From Bugulina stolonifera (taxonomy: Eukaryota > Bryozoa > Gymnolaemata > Cheilostomatida > Bugulidae): a stretch of 64,000 bases of DNA. Made by a program: the position numbers and the translations under genes. The notes beneath the pieces are model-generated. The model saw nothing but the letters and a program-made list of their open reading frames with translations, was not told the DNA's origin and did not search any database. The stretch spans positions 15,114,099 through 15,178,098 of the forward strand of contig OW285193.1 of assembly GCA_935421135.1 (NCBI GenBank), read 5' to 3'. Every line of letters begins with the position of its first letter. Position 1 is the stretch's first letter. This document shows positions 1-11,305 of the stretch, one piece after another.

Positions 1-2575
1 GGTCGCACAACTACTAGTAGAATCTGTAGCACATGACAAACTAAGTGAATTTTTGTTGGCGGTCAACAAAGAGCAGCGAACAGCGTTGCACATAGCTGTA
101 GGGCAAGGTAGAACTGATGTAGTATACTATCTATGTAGTATACCTCTACCTGGTAGTGAATTGATGCTATTGAAAGATCAGTCAGGCTATGCAGCTCTCC
201 ATCATGCTATTTATGCTGACAGCAAAGTACCGTGGCCTATTTCTGCCACACAATGTGAAACTAAATTGCAATTTATATGATACTGAATCCTAAAATGAAT
301 GAAATAAAAATTGAATTTACCTGAAATAAAATAAATCATGTGAAACCAAACTAATATTTAAATAAAATCTGCAGTTCATATGAAACTGAAAGTAAACTCA
401 CATGAAACCAAATTGCAATTCACCTGAAATGAAAGTTAGGGGTGTTACTCATAACAACAAAACGAAACTACATTTAGTACATGAGTGGTGTGACAGGAAA
501 TAGTCCGTTATTTTGGTATTTTTAATTGTATTTTGGTGTTTACCTTAGATGCAAATAATAAAAGTATAATATGTATTTCATCAACCTACTTGTAAGAAAC
601 AACACGCTTTTATGAGAGTATTTACAGTATTTTTAATAAAAAATAAGTATTTAAATTTACATTTTGACAGTCTCGAAAAAAATGATAACATTTTATCAAA
701 AATATTTACAACTTGTTTAGAGTTTTTGTGATTTAATGATAATTTTTGTTGAAAATATACAAAATCACTATTAATATTACATTAAAACTATTACAAAATA
801 TAATAAAAGAGTTGTACTCTCAAGTCTCGATCTTATTAGTACTGCGAGAGTATTACTAACTGCTACATTTGTTCATTTGGTGCTGATTCCTTTATTTTGA
901 GTATTTCAATAATAATGTGAAAATATAAAAATCAATGGACTAAATTGATGACATTTGCTATATCAAATTATTAATAATACCCAGTAATCTCAAAGACGCA
1001 AGTGTATCTCTACGCCAGGGTAGAGGTGTAGTTTCGTTTTGCCACAATAAGTAACGCCCATAAATTTTGTTTCATGTGAATTGGCATTTTGGTTTCAGGC
1101 GTTTTTCGTTTTCGTTTCATGTGAGTTCACTTTCAGTTTCATATGAATTTCATATTTTATTTAACTTTCAGTTTAGTTTCACATGATTTATTTTATTTCA
1201 GGTGAATTTAATTTTTATTTTATTTCTTTTAGGATTCAGTATCATGTAAATTGCAATTTAGTTTTACACTGTGTGGCAGAAATCGGCCACGGTAGCAAAG
1301 AGATAGTACAGCAACTTGTAGACAATGTTGAATATGACAAACTCAAAGATTTGATGTGGAGTCTTGATGAAAACGAGCAAACATTATTACATGCCGCTGC
1401 AAACCTTAATAGGAGCGGAACTGAGATAGCAGAGTGTTTATGTAGTATACCTCTATCTGATAGTGATAATTATAACTGACCTGATGATGCTGAAGGATAA
1501 CAATGGCAGAACAGCACTCCATTATGCCAAGACTAAAGAGATGGCACAACTCCTCGTGGAATCTGTGGAACCTGATAAACAGAAAGAGTTAATATTGTCC
1601 GTTGATGGGAATCTGTGCACAGCATTATACACAGCCGCAGTGTTAGACTATCCCGGTGTAGTAGAATACCTATGCAATTTACCTCTAGATGATGATGAAA
1701 ATGAACTCATATTGAAACAAACTGTAAATGGTGAAACTGCACTACATTCTGCTGCCACTGGTGAAATCGTTGACCTTATAATTGATTCATTAGAACCTGA
1801 CCTGATGCATGGACTTTTGCATTTGAAGGACGAGCATGGAAACACGGTAATGCTGTCATTAGCCCGACAAGGACGAGATAACTCCTTGGAACACTTGCTT
1901 GAGCAAGTAGATGACATAACAGCTATATTACTGCAGACGAATAATTATGAGCAAAACGTCCTTCACCTCACTGCCTTATCACTTGCCACACATGATCTGT
2001 ACCAGGTGCTACAAGACTACATGCATGATATGGATGTGCAAAAGATGATAACTCCAGACATATATAGTAACACGCCACTCCACTATGTTGCTGCTAAGTA
2101 TGGTACCAGTGTGTTTGCTGATTTCATACTTCGCCTACCTTTGTATAGACGACGAAGCATTGCAAAATCTAAAAATCTGCAGGAAATAGACTGTACAACA
2201 ATTGTGCAGCAACAAAAATTTTCTGAAACATTTTACCTGCAAAGTGTGCTTTGTGACACGAATACTAAACGCTACTCGTCTAAGTTTGCTGAACATGGTT
2301 ATTTCCGTTCACCTAATGTTTACCTTCAGCTCCAGAATCCTGAAAGTTTCTATAGGTATGACCCTAACATTTGTAAAGTACTAAAGTATGCCCTGAATGA
2401 ATATCCACTGCTGGACTTGACCCATACATTATTCTCTTCAATTAGTCCTATGCGACTAGATAACTACAGCGTTAGTATCAGAGATGTCAACCCGACCAAT
2501 AGGATGGCTACAAGCAGAACTCTTGCGACTATGGTACGTAGCACATTGGACCTACTTGTAATGTACATGCAGTGA
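1..2575 (+). CDS. Ankyrin-repeat protein, 5' partial, interrupted
   Basis: Reading from base 2, the translation shows repeated ankyrin-type units (for example RTALHIAV, AALHHAIYA, TLLHAAANLN, TALHYAKT, TALHSAA, TPLHYVAAKYG) separated by a recurring YLCSIPL-like linker. Ankyrin repeats bind other proteins; the partner cannot be told here. The 3' half (about 1487-2575) is one open frame ending in TGA at 2573-2575, with a non-repeat C-terminal stretch of roughly 150 residues after the last repeat. Two lesions are visible. A transposon lies at 228-1294 inside a repeat codon run, and near 1466-1480 the frame shifts by one base, with about 13 extra bases compared with the sister repeat at 155-175. 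Deleting the transposon plus one target duplication joins ADSK to EIVQQLVDN in frame. It may be a decaying gene or one rescued by splicing. Its start lies before the window. The repeat family call is firm; functional status is open. Confidence 0.72.
228..1294. mobile_element. Inverted-repeat DNA transposon (non-autonomous) in the ankyrin gene
   Basis: The ends are inverted copies (TACCGTGGCC at 228 and GGCCACGGTA ending at 1294). Imperfect inverted similarity extends about 245 bases inward on each side (roughly 228-473 against 1027-1294). It is flanked by a direct repeat GCAAAG (222-227 and 1295-1300; 7 bp if the shared A is counted). The centre is very AT-rich and carries no coding frame, so it is non-autonomous. 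I do not assign a superfamily. Confidence 0.85.
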
Positions 2576-2953
2576 TATAATTTTAGTGTGAGTTTTGCGG
2601 AAAAACCAATGTACTCAAGTTTCTCCATCTCTCTGTTGTGCACTCATATCTCCACGACAGCTCCGAAGACTCAGCTGTTCGTCAGTGGTAATTTAGTCAT
2701 TTGTGGAGTTGTTTCACCTTTGAATCAAAGTAAATTGTTATATGGTCAATGACCACATAAAAATCTAACATTATCGCATGGTCTTTGAGATATCGTGTAT
2801 TCTAAATTGAAGACAGGACAACTCTGAATAAATGACACATCGTACCTGAAGTGGACCGTCTTGGGAGAGTCATTGATTTCCATAATATATTTAGTACAAA
2901 ATAGGTCCACAATGTATGCAATATTACTCCGCGTACTGCTACATTCTGTGTAG

Positions 2954-5942
2954 ATGTCTAGAGACAAGACCAGAGATGGACCAGACTCTTTGTGTATCTA
3001 CATAGACTATGATGAAATAGATGAACCAAAGCAGGAGAATATACAGAAGTTACTGAATGATATGGATAAAGTAGAACTCCATGGTAAACCAAAGGTAACT
3101 AACTGTTCAACTCCATATAATCTTAAACTTGGTATTGACCCAACAGTTAAATTAATAAAATTGTGTCTGTGGCTAATAGCTTTGTATAATAAATACAAAT
3201 AACAAATAACAAATACAATAACATATATTATATTCCCTCATATTTAACTTACACATAGAAAAATACACATTGTAAGATTATTCTTGCTTTGGGTATGAAG
3301 TATGTAAAGTTAGACGGTGACATTTTCTTGCAGGTAGTACTTGTTGAGTGCATGCACATGTACACATATGTACATGCACATGTACATAAAATTATTATAA
3401 TCATATAGAGTGTAATATGTTGCAGATAGCAGTTGTGGAATGCACGGTACCAATAGCAGATCTAAATGTAGATTTGGTAGTCCCCGGACCTGATTACCTG
3501 ATACTCACTGTAAAGTATACTACACGCTGTAAAAGGTAACTTTCTATCAAAGCAACTTTCAACATCGTCAGAAAAATAATACGAGATTTTGGTAGAAATG
3601 TCACCTATTGTTTTATGCTGTTGATACTAATCAATGCTTGTGAACATCAGTGCACAGTGCTGCAGGTTTCAAACATTTTTCATCCTACTATACATGTTTG
3701 TAAAAATATATGTGCTACTGAGCATTTCTGGAAAGTTATTGGAACAGAACAGTTTGAGTCTCCCTCAGTCACCACATAAAATAAAAATGTAACTTTTTCA
3801 TTCCTTATTTTACTTTTAAAGCTTTTACTTTTAAAAAACTATTAGCTGCATCATATGATGTGGTTCCAGAATAGAAAATACTTCGCCATCTTTCCATTAT
3901 TTGAGGCTAAGTTTTTACTACTAATTTGGGTACTGTATGGTTGGAGTAATTCTATATGACAGCATATTCTGTTTCTATTCCCACTACTATTTTTAAATGA
4001 AGAGTTAGCTTTTTGATTCTGATTAAACCTTTCAGCAGGCCAGCTCGCGATGCAAGTATCTATCCGTCTACAGATGATTTCATCGATGAGTTTAGATGTG
4101 ATGCTGATGTGGAAAACGTCTGTGTTAATTCTTCACTGAACAAGAGATATCTGAGAGAAAAGAATGAACCGAAAACATCTGATGCTAGACTAAGTGGGGC
4201 TGACACTGTACCAAGTAGTGCGGGCCACAGAAGGGTTCACCTGAATTCGCCTCCTCCTGACCAACTATTAATAACTGCAGATAACAGAGGGAAAGCTCTC
4301 ATTATCTGTAATCAGCATGAGATCCAACCATGGATGGATGAGAAGGAGAGACGGACAGTACCACTTCGTAAAGAAGTTCTCAGAAGAGCCAAGGTAGTAT
4401 TTGAGGTGCTGCTTGGACTCAAGGTAAATAAATAAGTACAAAGTAGATACTTCATGTTAGACTCCTAGTCTATGTTTATATCTAAATGTATATTTGCGCA
4501 ATTACATCAGAAACTAAAGTTCAATTGGATCAAAGGCTTTGAAGTAAAGACTACATATACTCGTACATGCAAATTGTACCGTTATAAAGTAGGATGTGAT
4601 TACTTAAAAATGTAACAGTGAATTATGTATGTGACAATGTCACTAGTCTGATTTCTGAGTATGTTATTTACCCATGTTACTGCTACATTGTCTTCACCAA
4701 ATAGAATTTTCTTTACTAGATGACCCATCGAACTTGAAAACAAATCTAAAAGTACATACGCATACATGTAGTAAAATATATACTACTAATGTCTACATTG
4801 CCAGGTGACAGTAGAGTATGACTTGACGGCAGATGAGATGAAGAGATCAGCAACTCTGAGTGTTCTGTACAGGAAGTGGTTGACTCTCTCTGTGGAGGAA
4901 ATATTGGCAACGTTCCAAAGGTTAGTGTTACTGTGGTTGACTGTAACACGACGTAGACCATGATGTCTTTACAATCTCCGCACTATTCATTGCATTACTC
5001 ATTTGTTTGACAGCTTTTGTTCTTGCCCTTCTGCCGTGGAGAACTTCGCCCACAATATAACAGAGCTCCGCACAGTTTTGAATCTGGTCCTCAGTTTCCA
5101 TGGCCAGAGAATGAGATTGGGATGAGATTTCAACCAGTCAGACAAACACTGCCTGTACAATTAAGAGAGAAGGAGTGGAAGAACACATTTCCTAGTTTAG
5201 ATGTTCCAGTGGACTGTTACATTTGCTTCACTACTCTACCAGATAGCAAGTGAGTGTGTTTATAGCTAATATCTATTTAAATAATATAATGTAGGCTTAT
5301 GCTCTTATCTAGCCTAAATGGTAAATACATGTATATACTACTTTATATGTATAAAAATAGGAATCCGCTGCTGTTCTCAATATAGAGGTTGAAAACATTT
5401 GTTTGGTAAAAGTACAGTATCAACAAATTAACTCAAAAACCCCAATGTACTTGTGCTATTACCAAATCACCCAGATACCAACTGCTATGTGTGAAGAGTC
5501 TGATTTAGTCTCCCTTTGTTATAATTATATCTCTGCAAAATACCTACAATATATCTAGTGAACAGGACAGAGTTGATTATTGTTGTTTTCAAGATCACGA
5601 CCAGGAGAATTCTTTAAGGCACTGTTAGAGCACCTGTCGGAGATTTCTAGAATGCTTAGTACAGACAGTGGACACCAACCATGTAATGTTAGTGATACTG
5701 AACCACCTGTTGACACTCCACCACTAGATGTTACCAATAGTCAGGTGACAGACAGAGCAAGCACTAACACTACCTGTCAGACCAGATCTAGAGTAGAACT
5801 GGTTACTCTACTCACAGATGTAGCTGGAATATTGAAAGAAGCATCACGTTCTACTCAGTATGTCAACCTCTGCTATACTCTAAACAGACACAGTAAGCAG
5901 GTACTTGTCGATGTCTTACCAACGCAAATAGTAACATCTTAA
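2954..5942 (+). CDS. Caspase-like cysteine peptidase homologue
   Basis: Proposed exons are 2954-3094, 3426-3535, 4036-4423, 4805-4942, 5014-5249 and 5594-5942 (stop TAA), about 453 residues. The family cleaves proteins after Asp in cell death and inflammation. What shows it: RGKALIICNQ starts a p20-like fold (about residue 165), VTVEYDLTADEMK matches the p20 segment after the first helix, FLPFCRGE resembles the active-site Cys motif QACRG, and VPVDCYICFTTLPDSK followed by GEFFKALLEHL matches the p10 start. A long Ser/Thr-rich insert splits the p10 part. The stretch that should hold the catalytic His (SHG) between the fourth and fifth exons is not visible. The preferred donor at 4921 gives the wrong phase; a weaker donor at 4943 keeps the frame. 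The N-terminal 165 residues are not recognised. The ATG at 2954 directly follows TAG, so it could instead be an internal exon start. Family call fairly sure; activity doubtful. Confidence 0.65.
3320..3390 (+). repeat. Decayed duplicate of the second caspase-gene exon start, plus ACATGT repeat
   Basis: TTGCAG followed by codons for VVLVEC resembles the real exon at 3426 (TTGCAG, then IAVVEC). After this the copy runs into CATGTACA repeats and a stop. It looks like a partial local duplication of an exon beginning. Confidence 0.4.
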
Positions 5943-6457
5943 GATTGTGCAGAGTAGTCAGTTCTCGGCTACAAATATGGGTTAATTTAATTTTAATATC
6001 AATGCTGTTAAGTAAATAAGTGGAGAAAACTTCGGACAGGTTTGGCTCTCCGACAAAACTGAAGCAGGGAAGTTGAGTATTCTTCATTTATTCTTGTCCA
6101 AAGGTCTAGTCTAAAGCCCTCAAAATTTGAACAGCATTGTGCCTAACAAACACACTTGTAAGCAATGTTGGCAACTTGGCAGAAGCCCAAGCTGTGTGCT
6201 AGTTTTCATTTGTGCTCTCTAGAGAGAGGACAACTTCAAATTATCTAATTAGTGTAATGTACATTGAATAATCAAGGAGTCTTTTTACTCCTTGGTATAA
6301 TATACTAGTAGTAATATAGGTGTACGTGTACAAGGAATTACATTATAATTACAAAGTTTTGACTGTATCAGTGATAGCAACTATTTTACATTTTAAACTA
6401 CACACAGTTGTGTAATACATTGTATGAGTGTGAATCGTTATGATACTATTGATTAGT
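5943..6457. other. 3' flank of the caspase-like gene
   Basis: No gene seen. It contains one arm of the dispersed hairpin motif (GAGAGAGGACAACTTC near 6220-6237) and AT-rich sequence. Confidence 0.5.
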
Positions 6458-7174
6458 CAGGGCTTAAAGTGTACCGGAACGCACCGGAACGCCGTTCTGG
6501 TAAGAAATTATTAGAGCTATTCTTACAGGAACGCGTTCCGGTTGCATTTTCAGTACATTAGCTAGTCTACTAGTTGTTTTAGGAAAGGTATAGCTCCCTT
6601 ACTAACTACAGCCAGTCAGACCGCCCTCGCCCTAAACATTGATAGCTCACTAACTTATTCAATTGAATAGGGTCATTAATGGGTGTCTAAAGTTTTTTTC
6701 ATTTTAATATTAATATCTCCTACACATTAACACATGGAAATTAGGTGGCAATATGTATGGCAAATATTTTTATATTAGAAGAGCCAAAGCACTACTGTTT
6801 ACTCAAAAATACATAACATTTTGAATATTGACAATAAAACAAGGGAGACAAATCTAAACTTCTCAAACATTTTCTGCAAGCACCTTCCAACACTGGCTCA
6901 ATACCACCCTTCTAAACAGAAATGTAGATATAACTATTGTATTTGTTAAACGCTTGTTTACACACAGAGAACAAGAGTTGGTAAAAAATATTTATTGTAA
7001 AAACATCTTATTGATGTGCTACTTCTTTGAATTTAGCCAGATATAAGCGGACTTCCTGTTTGATAGTGAAAGTCATGTAATGTTGATGCGCTCCTGTAAA
7101 AGTAATGTTGATGCGTTCCTGTAAAAGTAATGTTGATGCGTTCCTGTAAAAAAAAATTTACACTTTAAGCCCTG
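6458..7174. mobile_element. hAT-type MITE with 8-bp target duplication
   Basis: Terminal inverted repeats are CAGGGCTTAAAGTGTA (6458-6473) and its complement (7159-7174). Flanking copies of TGATTAGT at 6450-6457 and 7175-7182 form an 8-bp target duplication. CAGGG ends with an 8-bp duplication are typical of hAT elements. No transposase frame is present. A three-unit 25-bp tandem repeat sits near the right end (about 7081-7150). Confidence 0.88.
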
Positions 7175-7360
7175 TGATTAGTTAAATCAAGGAGTTGGTT
7201 AAATATACATACATGTATACTATCATTAGAACATTATACCACGTGTTATTGATTGGAAAACTAGACCCTAGTTAAAAACTGTAGCAGCTACAATATGACT
7301 TAGTCACACACAGATAGCATAGGCAACACCTCAGATTACAAGCTGAAGCTGCTCTAGAAA

Positions 7361-10133
7361 ATGTCTGACAAGTTAATAGAGGAGCAACCACAGCAACAGC
7401 ATAAACAAAAGCAAAACTATGTACCTCCTGACAGTAGAGAAGGCAGTCAGTAAGTAACATAACATGGTACTATTATTGTTGTTGTAGCATCACACAGTTA
7501 TATAGGAGACATGGAAATTTTGAAACCATTGCCACCCACTCAGTCTATGATGACTTTATGCAGTATTATAAATTTTAAGTCTGAGCACGTAAACACTATT
7601 GCATTAATGATGATGATGATGATAATCATTTTCTGCAAGTTGCTGTGTGTTGTACACTGTCTAGCTTTCCTTCCCCCAGGTACAGGTCTCTATGCTGGGA
7701 TATCAACATAGCAGACAAGTTCATGTGTATCGTGACGCCAGTATTCCTGCTGATAGTAGCCGTGTTGTTACTGTTTGCTGTACCTCAAAGTACCGAAGTT
7801 ACGGAGAAGGATATAGTCTGCCTCTTTCCTGCTCAGTTTACTGATAATTGGATAGAGTATGGTCGCAACCGATGCCTGAATGGACCAGCCAACTTGTATT
7901 TGGAGAGCTTCAATCTCTCTTTCCTCCCTCAATTGCTGACTCCAGTAAGCCCCACTGAAGCCATAGTAGGAGTTGAGGGTTGTGTTATTTACTGAGTGTT
8001 GTGTTTGCAAGTCTGTACAAAATTGTTCTTCTGTAAAAGCGAAATAACTATTGGAGATTCTGACAACCTTGCCAGTGCTAGTGTTACATATTTTAGTATA
8101 TTTCTCACTATTAGTTTATATTTCTGTTATGTCTAGGTCACACATGTACATTGTATACTCGGCTAAGCCTAGTTCCCAGAGAGTCACCATTTTAAAACAT
8201 TGTTGTAAATATCGTAACTTACTCCAGCAAGGTTGAAGTTAATATTGTATATTGTTAGGGAATGTAGGCAACTCCGATATTCTATACTATAGCTAGCCAA
8301 ACACCTGGTTGAGGTAGTTTACAGGTCAGATTAATCCAATGGTAACGTCTGACTAGTTTTTTTATTTTGTTGTGGCTATGGTGATAGGTCTGGCCATCGT
8401 ACATCTGTTGTGATCAGTTGAGGTTGAGAGATCAGAGTTTGAAGTTGTGGGTACCAGTTAGATTGAGTTTATTATTATGCAATGAAATGAGCTAAAACTT
8501 GTATTTACTAAAACTAACATCTGTATTAATAAAGCATGTATTGCTATATTTGCTTTAGGTTGGTAAAAAGGCAACAGATCTCTTTCAGAAAACACAACTC
8601 CCATCTCAGAACTTGGTTCTGCTAGCATTTCTATGTCTGGCACCTCTACTAATATGGAGGCTGGTGGTTGGCCATCTTGATGGTGCAGAATATATAAGCA
8701 AAACTTTACATGAACCGAATGGCTTTGTTGAGGCTCTTAGTCTAATATTATGGTAAGTCCTTGACCAATATTGTGACCAATTTACTGTCTAATACTGTCA
8801 TAAGTTCTTAGTCTATTACTGTGGTAGTCTATGTTTAATTGCAAACAAACCCATTTTTCTTTTGAGCGAATACTATAGCCTAGGTGGCAACGCTCTCAAA
8901 ACTGTGTCAACAGGAGTATTGAGGCGATTCGCTTGCTGGTGATTGACTGCTAAACAGATTTAGTAAATATAAGCACATGAGTTTCCCCGAAGCAAATACT
9001 CACTGAAATATCATTTGCTAATGGGCAAATCGCACCGTTCTACTATTCGCTTCGCGTGTTTATCAAGGCTATAGCGTTTGTTGCTTACTCACAAAACACT
9101 CTCGTGTTTTTTCACCTTAATACTGTGAAATGTTATTCTAGTCTCATAGAGTAGCAAACTCCTTGCCCAATGATGCAGTTGGTTCTTAGCCTACTTATTG
9201 CTGGTTCACTGAACAGACATTATACCAAATAGCTTTTTAGGTTTGCTTTCACCAAAATTGGAGCTGCTGTGGTCTGCCTTGTGCTGATACTCAACGTTCT
9301 GCAGCTACAAGCCGAGTATGAAGTCAGCAACACCATCAGTACAACTCTGGCACCTCAAGCTAAAGTCATCCCAGTCAAATGTGATTATCAGGTATGGATA
9401 AAACAAGTTGCAGCATAAGAACTAATACCCTACTGTACATTTAGTGTTTTTTATAAATATAATTTACACTGACTGTACAGATGGATCATTTTAATTGCAG
9501 TAATTAGATTTTATTCAGCTGGTTGTTACCATTTTGAGGGTTGTCTTCCCTACAATAGTTTCATTGAGCATGTGTATCGCTTAGCTGATTGCTTGATAGT
9601 GTGGTACAGTTTTAGCTATCACATTGAACAGTTGTGAACAGTTGTAATAGAGTTTTCAATTTTAGACACATTTGACTGGAAACAGGATTTATGACCACTC
9701 AGCAGAGTGTACCATAACACAGGGTTCCTCAGTGAAGAGTACCAACTTCTACTACATTGTGGAACCTCTCCTAAAGTCTCTCCTTGTCTGGGTTTATGGG
9801 CTAGCTATAGTTGTAGCCATCAATTTCATCTGTACACTTGTTCTCTCCTTGATGTGCTTCCTGAAATCATACAGGATCCACTTCATTAAAAGGTAAGATA
9901 ACTCCAAACTATTCCCAACACCTGAATAATAAAATACTATGTACATGTACATGTGTAATATAAACAGACAGCTACTTACTTTCATATGTATGCTTTGTTA
10001 CAGTAAAGCAGGCAAACAGGAAGTGAACAAGTACAGCGCTGTAGACTATGGTCTGGGTATATCAGGAGTAATGGTAGCAACTCTAGCTACAAGAAATGGT
10101 AGAGGTGCTCAAGTATCTGTTCTACTACGTTAG
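7361..10133 (+). CDS. Four-pass large-pore channel protein, innexin/pannexin/LRRC8-like, no LRRs
   Basis: Exons are 7361-7449, 7680-7944, 8559-8752, 9241-9391, 9666-9892 and 10004-10133 (stop TAG). All phases agree and give 351 residues, the size of an innexin or pannexin. Four hydrophobic spans lie near residues 44-64, 137-156, 184-203 and 272-298, with both ends cytoplasmic by this topology. Each outer loop holds two Cys (77 and 95; 230 and 248), the innexin/pannexin pattern. The text before TM1 (YRSLCWDINIADKF) and the second loop (KCDYQTHLTGNRIY...AEC) also resemble the pannexin-like half of LRRC8 (YR.L..WD; C......LTG.R.Y..C). After TM4 about 50 residues remain and then the gene stops, so there are no leucine-rich repeats. 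The predicted role is an oligomeric plasma-membrane pore for ions or small metabolites. Superfamily assignment is my reading of topology and short motifs, not a search result. Confidence 0.7.
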
Positions 10134-10466
10134 CTGTTTGATGACCTGCATACTGATTAGTCATAGAGTCAGCAGTTGAAAATATTGGCAACAGAATTCA
10201 GAGAATGCAGATGGACAGATCGCCTCATTTGATATTGCTTCAAGAATAGACTAATGTCTTAGAACACATAAATTATAAATATTGTTCAAACTCATATTGC
10301 TGTAACAGGAATGGAGTTAAGACTTATTGTTAGTGTATTTACAAAACTGTCCCTTCTTTGTTTTACTTCAGCTCTTCCCCATTGTAGTAGATTACTTCAT
10401 CTTTTGAAATATTCTGTCTTGCATGGTCATAGTACATAACAGAACAAGTTACCACATATACATGTA
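10134..10466. other. 3' flank of the channel gene
   Basis: No gene seen. AT-rich flank between the channel stop codon and the solo LTR. Confidence 0.5.
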
Positions 10467-10470
10467 CATG

Positions 10471-11257
10471 TGTAATGGTACAGGACATTTGTATACGACT
10501 CCAGCTACCGGACAAAGCCCTACGGCACCCTAAAGTGCCTAGTAGTTGTCACAGCGCTACTCAGCTAACACTCAAACTCTCATAACTAGCTGCTCGTATA
10601 CCCACATTCAATTGTATTGCATGTTAAACCATTTAATTACTGTCTATATACGTGTATCCATGTGTTGATACCCATTACATACTGATGTGCATTCATGTAT
10701 GATTATTACTAAGTCTTTTAATGCCTTTTATACCCATGTACAGAGGCCCAACCTCTCAGAATCCATTGATATTCATTTTGTACAGGAATTGGACCATTAT
10801 AAGCAACTTTTGTATAACCCGACCTATTTTGGGTCGGCCGTCGGGCTTCCGGCGGCCATGTTGTTGCGCAACTTCCGGACGACCTTATGTCGTCTTTTCC
10901 CGACACTACGTCGGGCGGAAGTCCTTATACTATATAAAGGGCATTGTTTCACTGTTCATTGTCTCAGTCTTCACTTGGCTTCCAATAAAGACACATCTAT
11001 ACTTGATACAGAGATTTTCACTTCCTTTGGTCAGGTCATTCGCTTAGCGAACCGCCTACTAGGTCGGATCACTCTCTTTCAACGTATAGTCTGAAGGTCA
11101 GACTTGGGACCAGATGGGTCGTCTCTGGTAGTTATTGGGCTACTGAGACCGCTCGATCTTTCATGTAGTGCGAAGGCCTAGCACCACTCATAGGCACTTC
11201 AATTCTGAGTCGGTAGTCGTCCAAGGACGACCGCACCAAATCACAGAAACCATTACA
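10471..11257 (+). mobile_element. Probable solo LTR of a retrotransposon
   Basis: The segment starts TGTAATGG and ends CCATTACA, giving TG...CA ends with short inverted termini. It is flanked by CATG at 10467-10470 and 11258-11261. Inside is a GC-rich block unlike its neighbours, with a TATA box (TATATAAAGG at 10931-10940) and AATAAA at 10984-10989, the order expected of U3-R-U5. No internal retroelement genes adjoin it, so a solo LTR is the simplest reading. The termini were chosen by eye and the 4-bp duplication lies in a CATG-rich area, so the ends are less certain than the promoter-like core. Confidence 0.55.
10931..10989 (+). promoter_or_regulatory. TATA box and polyadenylation signal in the LTR
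   Basis: TATATAAAGG at 10931-10940 is followed 44 bases later by AATAAA (10984-10989). The spacing suits a short R region of an LTR. Confidence 0.5.
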
Positions 11258-11305
11258 CATGTATATGTATATATACATGTACATATACATGTACATGTAT
11301 ATTGT
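11258..11305. repeat. TACATGTA-type simple repeat
   Basis: A run of overlapping ACATGT and TATATA palindromes directly after the LTR. The same ACATGTAC word recurs through the window. Confidence 0.8.

Noticed and set aside
4921..5013. Hidden exon with the caspase SHG motif
   Set aside because: The interval is only 93 bases, has no His-Gly codons in a usable frame, and lacks internal splice sites.
10687..11094. Protein-coding frames of 108-135 codons
   Set aside because: They lie inside the LTR, overlap its TATA box and poly(A) signal, and show no family features.
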